Shown here piece after piece: positions 35,935-46,609 of a stretch of DNA of 64,000 bases. Location of the stretch: contig NW_019774358.1 of assembly GCF_001039355.2 (NCBI RefSeq), positions 348,577 through 412,576 of the forward strand. Direction: 5' to 3'. The notes beneath the pieces were generated by a model. The model saw only the letters and a program-made list of their open reading frames with translations. It was not told the origin of the DNA and ran no database searches. The DNA comes from Lingula anatina. Its lineage: Eukaryota > Brachiopoda > Lingulata > Lingulida > Lingulidae. A program made the translations under genes and the position numbers. Positions within the stretch are counted from its first letter, which is position 1. Each line of letters opens with the position of its first letter.

Positions 35935-38900
35935 ATTTGTTTTTTAACGGAATAAAAATTTATGACCTGCTTACAGTGCTATGATGAACAATCGGTCATT
36001 TTTGCCAAACCTCATTTGTGTAGTTATGCTATTTAAGACGCAGCAGTAATGTGTCATTTTTTTTTTTTTTTTTTTTTTTTTTTGATAAGAAACGAGCAAG
36101 TTTCCCCCACTGATGTTGGAACAATGGTATCTTACCGAAGGCCCAAGGTCTGTTGAAGGCCCAATGAAGCCCCCCCCCAAAAAAAAAAAAAAAAAAAAAT
36201 CCACAAATATTCTCCCATGGCAGTTACATTTTTTGGCGAAAAAATTCAAAACGGCCACCTTAGAATGGGTTGGGTCACCTAACTTTACATATCTTGGTAA
36301 CCAAATATACCAAGAACATATTTTAAATTCTACTAAATGAGGCACTACCAATCATTTACAACAGCTTTCAATGTCACCAGTGCTGAGTGGGAATCCTTTG
36401 CAACGTCTTTCAAGGTCAAAGGGGTCAATGCCAAGGTCAACGTATAATAAGTGTAACGAAACGTCATCTTGTCTATATTTAAGAGGCCAGGGCCATGACC
36501 CAATTAATTTGACGGAACATTGATTTTACAGAAAACAGCATGCAACATTGTTTTAGAATATTCCATAACAGATAGGTATCTGCATTACTGCTTAGTAAGT
36601 GCACCACTCCTTTACAATCAATGTCTTTCAATTTTTTTTTTGTATTACTTCTTTCCATATTTGAAGACATTTAAGAAGATTAAACTTCACAAAAACATGC
36701 AAAATGCTTTGGATATTCCAGTCTAATATGTTTGTAAACATGGCAGTCTTAATGATTCACGATTCATTTAGAGCTCCATTATAAAATAAAATGAAACAAG
36801 ACATCCCGTTCAAGTGCAAGTATGATTCTAGCAATGGTTCCCAAGTTCCCAAGTTGCAACCACCAACATCGAAATATTATACATTACCTACTACAAGTTT
36901 GTCACATAGGTACGGTCCAGGACATCTGTATATATAATATAATATAATATAATATAATATAATATAATATAATATAATATAATATAATATAATATAATGT
37001 GTTTCTGATTCGAATTTTAATTGTTTCTAATGTTCCTTCTCTTTCTCATGAATATACAGTAAGATCAGCAGACGAGACAATTAATGTTTTGAACAGCCAA
37101 ACATCAATTTATGGCAATATGTTTTTATCTTATGTGATTTTGTCTTTCAGTATATAGACATTGGTCAAAAAGTTTGTCCCACCCCCAGTTTCATGTGCTT
37201 TATTTATAAATGATCATATCACAGAAGTTAATTGCTATGAATGGTGATTTTCATTCCAGACACCATAACTAACATGATTATTGGTACAGAAAATACAAAC
37301 TAGCAGTTAAGATATCCACATTTTATACCATTTATTCACATTTATTGCATGTACCTCCTCAACTCCGATGTTCCACTGTCATTTCCACGGAGATAAAGAA
37401 ATGCCCATTACATTGAAATGACACTACTAAAAGTCACCAAATTTAAACACATTTTGCATTAGGGTGTGCTCGTTAAAGGTCACGTGTCTATTATCGTATG
37501 TGGCCACCGCGCACTGTAATTATCTCTTGTAGACGGTGCCACTGCCTTCAACAAGGGTAACAATTCTGTTTTGTGAGATAATGCCCCATGTTTCCTAAAA
37601 AGCTTGGCGGAATTAGTCCGGACTATTTAGGGTTTGGTTCTCTTGTGGATTGCACACTTCAATTCACGCCAGGCGTGCTCAGTAGGTTTAGTATAAGGAT
37701 TCAAAAGATGCTTTCTCCAGCCTCAGAACATTGAGTTTCTGCAACGAATCACTCACCACATGATAACTGTGAGCAAGTGTGCTGTCATGATCAAACCTGG
37801 ATCACCCCTGAAGTCCCCTCCAGCAGATGGAATGAGGTATCATTTGAGAATGTTAGGTTCAGTGACCCCGGGACTACCAAAACTTGGTCAATCATCACTA
37901 GGGACAAATTGGTTTTGCTGAAGAATCAAGGTATTTGTTGTGTGCCTTCAGTGGTCAAAAAAGGGCCCGTAGGCATGTTGCAGAATGCATTTTGTAAGGT
38001 TTGTGCAGGATAATATTGCCGAAGTGCCACGTTGAGAGAGAATTGCAAGCCCATGGTTTGAGTGCATTGTTCTTTGCGGAAATGAACGTTATTGGGGCAA
38101 TTCACTGAAACGTTCTCAACAAATATCTTACTCCATTTGTAAGAGGTGACTTCAAAGATACTGCAGGCGTCATCGTGAAAAAGCACTTGCTCACAACTTT
38201 CGTCTGCTGAGTGACTTGTTGCTGAAACCCAATGTTCAGAGGATAGAGCAACCACGTTTGAGCCCTGTTATTAACCTTACTAAACATCTGTGGCATGAAT
38301 TGAAATGTGCAATGCAAAGGAGGACCAAACTCCTAATAATCTGGACCAACTCCCACAAGGTCTTTAGGAAGAGTGGGACAATATCCCATAAAACAGAATT
38401 GTTACCCTTGTTGAAGGCGAGCAGCGTCACCTACAGGAGATAATTACAGTACGCGGTAAACGCTGTAAACACAAACACAATTAGACAAGGAGCCTTTAAC
38501 GAGCACACTCTACTGCAAAATGTTTGTAATTTGGTGACATTTGGTGGTGTCATTCCAATTGAATAGACATTTCTTTACCCCTGTGAAAATCACAGTGAAA
38601 CGTCGGATTTGAGGGGGTACATGTTATAAATGTGAATAAATATTGATATCTTCATGGCTAGTTTGTATTTTCTGTCTGACTTATCATGTTAGTTATGGCA
38701 TCTGGAATGAAAATCACTATTTATAGCAATCTTTACCTGTGATGTGACCATTTATAAATAAAAGCACATGATACCGAAGGTGGGACAACATTTTTGACCA
38801 ATATTGTATTGCAGTTTTATCACAATCATCCTCTTTATTCAATAGCCTTAGATGGGTTTCCTGAATTGGAGCTCCGTCACTGCGCATCTTGATTCAACGT

Positions 38901-41327
38901 CAATTAAGAGCAGGCAGCGGCTGCGCATTAGATGCATTCACGAGCATTCTCAGGAAACCGGGAAGAGTATTTAGTACTTGACCATCTCAGTGTTAAGGCT
39001 CGGGCATTCATTCGGTAAGAGCCATTACAGTCCCATTGCTAGCTATCATGTGCGGGTCCTATCACCCTATTGTAATTTTTGACTGAACATAATTTAAACC
39101 ACTTAAACGTGACTGAGCTGGGTCGATCCTGCTGGTTATGGGAACAGGGTCTTAGATGAGTCTGAACTTACCTATTAGCGCCAAAGGCTTGATAACAAAT
39201 CAGGTGGTGTCCGTGCTGTGCAGGGGCCGGAGTCCAGGTTATGTTAACCGAGGCCGTGGTACCATTTACAGTAACCATTGCACCCACATTAGCACCGGTT
39301 GGTGGAATGACGTTGATGGCAGTTATTCTGTATGTGTGGAAAGAAGTGGACGTTATGAATATAATATATGCATGGGTGTGGACTATGTGCTGTCATGTCG
39401 ATACGCATATTCCGTTGTCAACTGAAGTCTTAACTACATGGCATTTTAAATTGTTGCCTGTTGTATGCTGAACAAGGAAGTGCTTACAAGTGCAAACATA
39501 CCCACTGGGATAAAATGCTATTAAGTCTTTCGTGAAGGTCTGCCCAGCACGTAGGTTTTTTGTCTCTGGTGGAGTTGTGAAAGCGGGCGGGTTGCCGCAA
39601 TTACAACCATCCTTTATGAGAGCAAGATACTGAAATATCCAAGTTATTCATATATTGTAAAAACCCAATTTATGACAAATGAGAAATTTAGAAACACAAT
39701 CGTCAATTCAAAAATCAATCAATCATTCAATCAATCAATCAATCAACCAATAAATAAACCTGTCATGTTTGCCTATGACAGTAAAAAGCAAAGTCAATAT
39801 CTGAATACGTAGCGATATTAAGCAAGTGGTACAGTAAATAAAGGGCCTTTTTAAAATGCGACTTTTCGCCGATCTGCCCCACAAACGGACACGTGTAAGT
39901 GACGTGTGCTGCCACGTGTGGAAACAAAAGGCAGGTTCATTCTGGTGGATAATTATGGACAAAAAACTACAGGGAGCAGCGTATGTGCAGAAGTTTACTC
40001 AGCGAGCTGGCTACGCGTTTTATAACTATCGAAACATTGCTATTTAAATAATAATGCCATGGGGTCGGCAACTATGATAGGGTGAACCATACCGTCCTTT
40101 CCAAGTTTTTTTTCTGATCGCCAATATTTTCATTTTTTTTAATTTAAATACTTATATTAATTTTCCTGACCTGCAGCGGGACCTTTGACAATGGAGTTGT
40201 TACGTCTTTCTGCACTCCACCCTGTGTTATGTTTGTTGCGGGGAAATCTTCCAACATTATTGCTACTGCATAAAACCCACTACCGTAAAGGCTTCGCTTA
40301 GAAGACGGGATGATAAGGGTACAGTTCTGAAATAAATCAACTGATATTTTATCCACCAAAGCGTTGAGCCCAATATGTTAGTTTTGCACTGCAGGATGTT
40401 AAGTATTTCTGTAGATAATAACTCACAGAAAGAGTAAGTTGTTTTGTTATATTAAAACGTAATTTCAGACTTGACATTTAAAATGGAATATTTTAGTTTC
40501 AAAGGTTTGTCCAGGTAAAATGAGTCGTTTATTTTTAAAACGTGTATTTCATGTGGGCTGATTTCATGTGATTAGATTAATGTGTATTCAGGTGTGTCAG
40601 TAACAATAAACCGATTACCTTGTCTGAAACACTGTTAAATTACGCAATGTACGGCGATATCATTGGGTAGTACTATTTGGGCTGGTCCAGGTATGAGCAT
40701 GGCAGAATATGATTCGATCAAAACACTCAATATTTTGGCATTACCTTCACAGAGGGATTTTGAATTCTGTATAGAGAGGCAGATATTAGTCTGCATAAAC
40801 TGTGTTACAGTATTGTTGTTCTGCGCCATCACTGTGCAAACCAGGTTGGTGAACCTGAACAGAGGCCCGCCCAAGACATCCAGAACTTAACACCGGGGAA
40901 CAGGACCCATTGTTCTTACGCTTTAACTGTTACAAATAAGCAAAAACATTCAAGTTCCTTCAGAACGAGGAGCAAATTATCATCAAAAGTAGTTTTCCAA
41001 GGCCTATTGTCATAGCGAGACCGCTCTTAGCAAGTTTCTATACCAAACGCACCACTGACTGTTGCTGAATTTAGACGCTGATATTAGCGTCCTTTAAGGA
41101 ACGTTAACGTATTGTTCTTTCACATACAGTAAATGGGAAAATATGGAGAGCGAAATAGCGTTTTTTCTAGTTGGTGTTTGACTAAGAATCAGCCACGTAT
41201 GTTTGCTTAATTAGGCAAATTCAATTAAAGAACAGATGTCAAATTTCCACTGAATAGACAATTGAAAGTTCAATAAACACAATTTGATCCTTGCTTTCAT
41301 TTAGCAGTAAAAAAATTCAAAAAATGA

Positions 41328-41373
<46 letters not shown>

Positions 41374-41868
41374 CATGGCGGTAAGGAAGAAAATGAGAGA
41401 GAAAGTTTACGTACTGGATACAAAGTTGACCCCGGAAGTGGCCCACATACGTCGGCACACTCAGAATATCCACTTGCCCAGCGACATCTTACAATATCCC
41501 CATCTGCATCAACACTCGGGATGTCAAATTGATAGCCACATGTGACATCCATGCTATTGAAAATAAAAATAATGACAAGAACCATTTTAATTATAGTGGA
41601 TCAATACGTTATTAACGGGCTCCCTAGCGAATTGTATTGACTTGATGTGCACTAATATTAGACTTCTGTGATTAAAGTCATGTGATGATCCGTGAAGATT
41701 TACTTGCACTAAACATCAAGTACTTACTTAACCATGGGGCTACTTGTGGTTACTGGGCTTGCATTTGGTTTTCCAGTGTCATTTCGGATACCAGCATTAT
41801 ATTTGGTTGTAATTGCCCATCTTTTCCTAAATCCTGTTTCCAGTGTTACCCAGCAACAGTCTTTAAAT
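32224..41868 (-). CDS. 3' part of a secreted or cell-surface protein with Ig/cadherin-like modules and two TSP1 repeats (11 exons)
   Basis: Exons, in transcript order: 41728-41868, 41415-41553, 40171-40326, 39502-39629, 39172-39327, 36888-36925, 34720-34890, 34075-34296, 33618-33725, 32569-32678, 32224-32292. All have GT-AG borders and every junction keeps frame, giving 478 residues plus a stop. The order is a domain with a CCWVTL core and a D-A-D-G-D motif followed by RCRW (residues 1-145), an extracellular beta-sandwich-like pair (146-241), TSP1 number 1 (253-309), TSP1 number 2 (310-370), then a Cys-containing C-terminal region. Cys-rich sequence and many N-glycosylation sequons (NCT, NIT, NGT, NIS) point to the extracellular face. 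Similar module strings occur in invertebrate extracellular proteins of unknown role. The N-terminus is missing; it may lie beyond the L1 and the contig joint at 46132. No TM segment is visible, so secretion is inferred. Confidence 0.85.
32569..32678 (-). CDS. TSP1-gene penultimate exon
   Basis: Encodes DETYVAAVQAAVTDVCTDQS, then RPVCHVTIPAPSGCPCQ. Begins in phase 1 and ends in phase 0. Four Cys and an amphipathic helix are visible. The function of this C-terminal unit is unknown. Confidence 0.82.
33618..33725 (-). CDS. TSP1-gene exon after the TSP1 repeats
   Basis: Encodes NRLHNISVNFQGANTNDKY then VTFRCGIVLIESIQNYG. Acceptor TTATTTCTAG, donor GTAAGC, phase 1 at both ends. No named domain recognised. 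Alternating polar/hydrophobic residues suggest beta-strands in an extracellular fold. Confidence 0.85.
34075..34296 (-). CDS. TSP1-gene exon: thrombospondin type-1 repeat 2
   Basis: Encodes VDGYLSDWLPWSSCSATCG, then TVTRSRTKEC, a DCRGDDCGQLPEEYENC stretch and QKPCC, all TSP1 landmarks, with a 15-residue tail. Phase 1 at both ends. The acceptor is TTTATATTCCAG and the donor GTTAGT. Confidence 0.95.
34661..34706. repeat. GA/TC dinucleotide microsatellite
   Basis: About 23 GA units on the plus strand. On the gene strand it is a TC tract starting 14 bases after the 5' splice site of TSP1 exon 1. Confidence 0.97.
34720..34890 (-). CDS. TSP1-gene exon: thrombospondin type-1 repeat 1
   Basis: Encodes VDGGLCPYSNWSACSVTC followed by ENGTQTRSEDC, RCPEPAYGGADC, and TETQSCSGPCC. 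This has the W..C..TC, R.R.C and C..PC signature of a TSP1 repeat (57 residues, standard length). Phase 1 at both ends, as usual for shuffled extracellular modules. A TC microsatellite begins 14 bases after the donor. Confidence 0.95.
35180..35790 (+). mobile_element. Penelope-like element fragment with GIY-YIG endonuclease domain
   Basis: The plus-strand frame 35199-35507 reads from the end of the RT-to-endonuclease linker into a GIY-YIG core (SNLIYVLTCSGCGENYIG). A TAA then interrupts, after which the same frame continues TGDTLRHRMTVHRQQIK, the conserved TxxxLRxRxxxHR block that follows the YIG motif in Penelope-like retroelements. Only the 3' part is present, with no RT. It lies in the intron between the 38-nt microexon and the first TSP1 exon, antisense to that gene. 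Confidence 0.85.
35893..35930. repeat. CA dinucleotide microsatellite
   Basis: About 19 CA units within the same intron as the Penelope fragment. Poly-T (about 36057-36083) and poly-A (about 36179-36199) runs follow. Confidence 0.95.
36888..36925 (-). CDS. TSP1-gene 38-nt microexon
   Basis: The acceptor TATATATACAG directly abuts a TTATA array. The donor is GTAATG. The exon encodes CPGPYLCDKLVV between the CYQAF exon and the first TSP1 exon, and it alone converts phase 2 to the phase 1 that the TSP1 exon needs. Without it the join reads AGT TGA. Support is the exact phase repair, the correct splice signals and the Cys pair. No transcript is available. Confidence 0.7.
36931..36998. repeat. 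pentanucleotide array (ATAAT)n, TTATA on gene strand
   Basis: About 13 perfect units ending only a few bases from the 3' splice site of the 38-nt microexon (exon start 36925). A second array of the same unit lies at 61138-61212. Confidence 0.97.
37152..38808. mobile_element. palindromic Tc1-derived element (two inverted half-copies)
   Basis: The ends are inverted repeats starting TTGGTCAAAAA with GTCCCACC, next to TA. Inverted similarity does not stop at a normal TIR. It runs about 720 bases from each side (about 37152-37880 against 38095-38808), leaving a centre of about 215 bases. Each arm carries the C-terminal part of a Tc1-type transposase, read inward from opposite strands. On the plus strand near 38240-38440 the SPDLNPIEHLW-type block reads PRLSPVINLTKHLWHELK. 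The minus-strand equivalent sits in the left arm near 37530-37720. Stops and frameshifts are present. The element occupies the intron between exons 39172-39327 and 36888-36925. Confidence 0.82.
39172..39327 (-). CDS. TSP1-gene exon: second half of Ig/cadherin-like module
   Basis: Encodes ITAINVIPPTGANVG, then VNGTTASVNITWTPAP, HHLICYQAFGANR. The acceptor is CCACACATACAG and the donor GTAAGT gives phase 2. It ends in a beta-strand with the CYQAF motif that normally finishes this repeat. Confidence 0.9.
39502..39629 (-). CDS. TSP1-gene exon: NPPAFTTPPET module start
   Basis: Encodes YLALIKDGCNCGNPPAF, then a TTPPETKNLRAGQTF segment and LIAFYPSG. The acceptor is GATATTTCAG and the donor GTATGT gives phase 2. 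The pattern (PPxFTxPTP ... AG) is that of an Ig/cadherin-like extracellular repeat. Confidence 0.9.
40171..40326 (-). CDS. TSP1-gene exon: YAVAIMLEDF module
   Basis: A phase 0 to phase 0 exon of 52 codons. It starts NCTLIIPSSKR, contains GFYAVAIMLEDFPATN and ends TPLSKVPLQ. This strand pattern (YAVAxxIEDF ... TPLSxVPLQ) closes the preceding D-G-D module in related invertebrate extracellular proteins. Confidence 0.9.
40466..41040 (+). mobile_element. Tc1/mariner fragment, same family as 14908-16541
   Basis: Starts with the family terminus (CAGACTTGACATTTAAAATG) and follows, with heavy divergence, the first about 600 bases of the element whose other copies are at 1-414 and 14908-16541. Landmarks are ATTGGGTAGT near 40662 and TCAGAACGAGGAGCAAATTA near 40960. 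It is truncated, so no transposase C-terminus is present. It lies in the intron between exons 40171-40326 and 41415-41553. Confidence 0.7.
41329..41372. repeat. GT dinucleotide microsatellite
   Basis: About 22 GT units. On the gene strand this is a CA tract starting roughly 40 bases downstream of the donor of exon 41415-41553. Confidence 0.97.
41415..41553 (-). CDS. TSP1-gene exon: D-A-D-G-D / RCRW module
   Basis: Acceptor TATTTTCAATAG. Encodes CGYQFDIPSVDADGDIVRCR then W and a SECADVC loop with GPLPGSTLYP. Two overlapping donors exist. Only the one at 41414 (GTACGT) leaves phase 0 as the next exon needs. Confidence 0.88.
41728..41868 (-). CDS. TSP1-gene exon 1 of those visible: CCWVTL module
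   Basis: Encodes FKDCCWVTLETGFRKRW, then an Asn-rich strand region ending SSPMV. The GTAAGT donor at 41727 gives phase 2, which the next exon completes as Asn. The acceptor ATCTCAG at 41869 is preferred. A longer form starting at 41917 (after TTATTCAACAG) is also open and phase 1. Confidence 0.75.
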
Positions 41869-42177
41869 CTGAGATGTTTAAAATGTGGAATGAGACACAC
41901 AAATACAAGTACAGGGGTACCTGTTGAATAAATTTAATAATTTGCTTTAAAACGACCAAGTGATATTATGCATCATTTAGGCCATGAGCCGTACATTTTA
42001 TCTAATGGGCCTGATTTGGTCTTACAGTGCAATTTAAGACTAAAACTAGTCTGAGAATTAAGGGATAACAACTGTTCATTTTGGTCAAAAATGAATTTTC
42101 CTGGAGAATACAGCAATTTTCCCATATTTACCAATTGTTAATGAATCCATTCCTACATGAAAAATAAGTCCTGTTTT

Positions 42178-45100
42178 TTATTTATTTATTTATTTTTATT
42201 TTATTTTATTTATTTATTTTTTATTTTTATTTTATTGCATATCTCAAATAAGTACAGATCTCAACAAAAAATACAAAATTGGTAAATAACTAAATAAAAA
42301 TCACACTCACTCTCACTCACTCACAAAGAGACACTCAGTCATTTGCAATATATATATATATATAGGTACTGTGTCATTTAAAATATATGTCAACAACGAT
42401 ATATTGATAACCTAATAGTAAAATACTTAATAATGCTTAATAAATAATATGATCTAATACAGATAAAAACAAATATGTGTTTTACTATCAAATATCGGCA
42501 GGGGAACATACGCAGATGGAAGATATCAGTCCAGGAAGAGAGGCTGCAGCTTTTTCCATTTTTCATTAAATTTATCTATTGTCATGTTTCTCAGACTTAT
42601 ATTTCTCTCTGCGATGTAGGCCCGTCTCCATTCTATTTTAATATTTTCTATGTTCGGGGTAATGTTTTTCATTTTATATTTATATATAATTAATTTTGTT
42701 ATGATCAGCAAACTGTTGAGCGCATTGTATTTCAAATTTGGAATTCCTAGAATTATATCAGATGCTGTTAATTGTAATACAAGTCCAGTCTTTAAATGGA
42801 TCCAGTCTTGTATTTTTGCCCAAATGGGAGCAATTACTTTGCACTCAATAAATAAGTGTTGAAGAGTTTCAGGGTGTTCGTTACAGAAGGAGCAGGTCTC
42901 TGTGTCTTTTATCCCAATTTTTCGTAAAAAATTATTTGTAGCTAAAATTCTTTTTGATACTCTAAATTGAAACCAGCGAAGTTTAGTATCTAAAGTACAT
43001 TGGAATGGAATGTTATTCAAGATTTTCCACTCTTCAGCTGTGAGAGGTTCTTTAGAAAGGAGTTCCCATTTTGACATTGCATTAGTCTTTTTCATTTCGT
43101 TTGAGTTCAAAATATTGTAAAAAGGTTTCCCCCCTTTTGTAAATTTTAATAACCATTTAAGTTGGGTTGAAATTATAGGGAGCTCAATTTTTTCGTGTAA
43201 ATTGTGTATATTCATTTGTTTTTGAATTTTTTTTTACTGCGCATAGTATACTTGTAAACGTGCCTTTCCTTGAACTGTTCGTATGTGAGGTAATTTCCCT
43301 CTGTATCGATCAAGTCATTTTTGTTTCTTATACCTATTTTATTACAGGTTCTTATAAGAATAGGATTGTTTTTTATCCGTATTTTATCATTTAGCCATAA
43401 ACATTCTTTTAAAAAAATTTCTTTTGTATCAATCTTTTTATTCTTTAACAGTCTGCACCATGCATCAATGACCTGATTCCAAAAAGCATTTTTTGATCCG
43501 TTCTTAATTTTTTGCATTTCAGATATTCCCACTTCAGACCAGTGTACACCCTTACTTTCAGGGATCAGACTAAGGAAAAAGAAAGACCATTTTGAATTTT
43601 TGTGCATGATTCTCCTGAGCCATGAAATTTTTAGGGAATCAATATAGTTTCTAATATCGGGGACTTTTATACCTCCATTTGAGTACGACTGTGTCATTAT
43701 ATCACGTTTTACTCTTTCAATATACCCATTTCATATGAAATTAAAGCACATTTTTTGTATTTTGTCTACATATTTGTTTGGTATTGGCAATGTGGAAAAT
43801 AAATGAGTCATTTTTGGAAGGATCAGTGATTTAAAAATTATATTTCTCCCCAGAACTGTTAGCGATCGGTGAGTCCATTGTTTCATAATTCTTTCCATAT
43901 CTTTGAGTTTCTCTCTATAATTTTTCTCAATCATTTCATGTAAATTTACTGAGAAATCTATTCCAAGGATTCTGAAAAAACGTTCATTCCAATCGAGATT
44001 CAACTCTTTACACATGCTCTCTTGTGAGTCTTTCTTGCTTCCGAACCAGTTTAATTTAGTTTTTTGATTGTTCATTTGTAGTCCAGAAAATTGGGAGAAT
44101 TCATTTAGAACCTTTATGGTATTTCTTAAACTTTTTTCAGTCCCATCCAACACAATAGTTGTGTCATCAGCATACTGGGAGATGAGAAAAGTTTGATTAT
44201 GTATTGTAATGCCTTTTATGTCTATTTCATTTTTTAACATGATACTTAGTATCTCAGCACAAAGAATGAAAAGGTAAGGGGAGGTGGGATCCCCCTGACG
44301 GCAACCCCGAGAAAGATTGAAGAAAGAAGAGGCAAAACCATTAACCAAGACACACGAAGAGGAGTCTTTAAGGAAGAGTTTTATCCATTTTATGATAGAT
44401 TCTCCAAAGCCAAAGAATTCAAAGGTTTTTCGATAAAATCCCAGTCGATTGAATCGAAAGCCTTAGCAAAATCGATTTGCATCAACAGACCTGGTATTTC
44501 ATGTGCGTCACAGTATTCAATTAAGTCGAAAATGGTCCGTGTATTCTCACCTATGTATCTGCCCGCCATAAACCCATTTTGGTCTTCATTTATTAATATT
44601 GTTAATACTTTCTTTATTCGATTCGTTATACATGCCGAGGCGAGTTTATACACAACATTAAGTAGTGATATCGGTCTTAGGTTTTTTAACGAGTTGGTAG
44701 GCTTATTATGTTTTGGTAGAAGGACGATTATACCCCGGGTAAGAGTTAAAGGTAGTTTGTCTTTTTCGTATGCCTCGTTTATACATCTTATTAAAAAACT
44801 ATTCATTTCTTTCCAAAAGAATTTGAAAAATTCGTAAGTAAACCCATCGGTACCTGGGCTCTTTTCATTTTTCGTTTGTCTCAATACTGTATAGAGTTCA
44901 CCGTAGTTTATCTTTCCTTCGAGCGAGGATGCTTCGGCTTCGGGCAATTTCGGAGTTTCAATATTTTCCAATCGAGTTTTTATGTCTACTGATTCGTGAT
45001 TTTGTTTCTTAAATAAATCTTCGTAAAAGCGTGCGGTTTCTTTGAGAATCTCATTTTGTTCAGTAAGAATATTTCCGTTATCTGTTACCAGTTTAGTTAT

Positions 45101-46131
45101 TGACTTATTTGTAAAATTGCGATTTTCCATTGCTAAAAAGTATTTTGATGGTTTTTCTCCGTATTCTATCCATCTTTCTTTTGATCTTATCATTATGCCT
45201 TTTACTTTTATTTTTCTTATATTTTCCAGTTTCATCTTTTCCTTATTTATCATTTCAAGAATTTCTTTTTTTGTCTAATTCGGCCTCATTTTTAAGATCA
45301 TTCTCTAGGTCGTTTATAGAGTTTTCCACTTGTTTTTCCTCTGACTCTCTTTTCTTTTTTATCCTAGCACCAAAAGCAATCGTTTTCCCCCTAATTTTCA
45401 TTAAGAGAGTTTCAAGAAATAGCCCATCGCTTATAGTTAACTGTAAAGAATGTCTGTCAATATTCAGTATGTTATCTCTATTATAGGGCGCTGCTGCATA
45501 CTCTAAGATAGTTTCATTGATTATCTGCTTTACCATATCGGCATACTCACTTTCATGTAAGTGGGAGTTATTGAATTTCCAAAAACCTTTTCCGTGTTTA
45601 ATTTTCCTTTTTAACTGTAAGTCCAGAGTTATAATGGATTGGTCGCTCTTATAACCTGGAATAATCTGACTATCTTCGATATAATTTGTAATGGTTGTGG
45701 AAACAATAAAATAATCTAACCTTGCCTGTTTAAAAGGCGTAGGCTGCCGCCATGTATACTGTCTAACTTCCTCATGCATTTCCCTCCATATGTCGTGCCA
45801 GTTATGTAAGTCCATCAAGGTATAAAGTTGATTAGAGGTCTTGGGGTTATTTTTATGTTTATAGTTACATGTGTCCTTCTCTTGGTTTAATACTAAGTTA
45901 AAGTCCCCACAGATAATATGATCCTGATTTCCAAAATTAATTATTATCTCGTGTATTTTGAAGAAAAATTCAGGTGAATCATTACTAAGAGCAATAAAGT
46001 TTCCGTTAGTGTCTTTCTCAACCTCCTTAATTTTATATTCAAAATTGTTGATAACCAGTATTGCAACTCCTCTTGAATTAGAGGTTCCATGACTGAAAAA
46101 GCATTTAAAACCCCATTCAGCTGCTATATAT
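42178..46131 (-). mobile_element. L1/Tx1-like LINE, nearly complete ORF2, frameshifted
   Basis: Read on the minus strand: endonuclease C-terminal part (46131-45255, with a CGDFN core near 45920 and TWRQPTPFKQARLDYFIVS), pre-RT region and RT (45253-44390: SPGTDGFTYEFFKFFW, NLRPISLLNVVYKLAS, LLMQIDFAKAFDSIDW; then 44348-43731: SRGCRQGDPTSPYLFILCAE and the catalytic block QYADDTTIVLDG). Next come the thumb and C-terminal region (43697-42526) with a Cys-His knuckle (ETCSFCNEHPETLQHLFIEC), a 3' UTR, and an AAAT-rich tail (42178-42236). At least three frame breaks (near 45255, 44370, 43715) plus one near 43213 inactivate it. The 5' end is cut by the contig joint at 46132. The gene-strand orientation matches the flanking TSP1 gene. 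Confidence 0.93.
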
Positions 46132-46132
46132 N
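46132..46132. other. assembly joint (single n)
   Basis: Marks a contig junction inside the LINE endonuclease region. The 18 bases just after it (46134-46151) are identical to an internal LINE segment at 44837-44854. Confidence 0.95.
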
Positions 46133-46151
46133 TAGTAAACCCATCGGTACC

Positions 46152-46609
46152 GGCCGGCCTGGTTGTTGTAGTTTACACAACTAGATATATTTGCTTTAGA
46201 ACCGCGTTTACATTCGCAACAGCTGGATCGAGCCAATATCGCTAAAATGCTTTCAGTGTATACATGTAGTAGTCATCCTTATTGTCTGACACGCATCCTT
46301 GAGTACCTATTGAATTAGCTAATAAGGGGCACCGGAGGAGACGAGAATTTATCAGAATTGTGCCGGAAGCTGATCATGTCTGCCAAGCTTACATGGTGTA
46401 AGACGCGAAGCTGGGTGGTCACTTTTAGCTGGAGGTGAACGGGAGTAAAGTCGTGGACTCGGAGAAAAAAGCAGTTTTTCTAACAACACGGTAAGATAAC
46501 AATTTTAATTTTATGCATTTTGGACAGAGAATACTTGTAGAAATAATTGGAGCATGATATGAAAACGTGTCGCGGATTTTAAGGGTGAAAAATCGTGCTT
46601 TATTTGCAG
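46152..46609. other. no firm gene; possible 5'-UTR exon on plus strand
   Basis: Locally more GC-rich around 46320-46470. A donor-like ACG GTAAGA at 46491 could end a non-coding first exon leading to the candidate at 46610. No promoter motif is clear. Confidence 0.25.

Noticed and set aside
45130-45486. 118-codon hydrophobic plus-strand frame that looks like a membrane protein
   Set aside because: Antisense of the AT-rich L1/Tx1 ORF2; the apparent hydrophobicity comes from T-rich codons.
46134-46160. GGTACCGGCCGGCC next to a contig joint, considered as cloning-vector carry-over
   Set aside because: The first 18 bases match the neighbouring LINE, so the KpnI/FseI-like string is better explained by genomic sequence or a mis-join; no further vector sequence follows.
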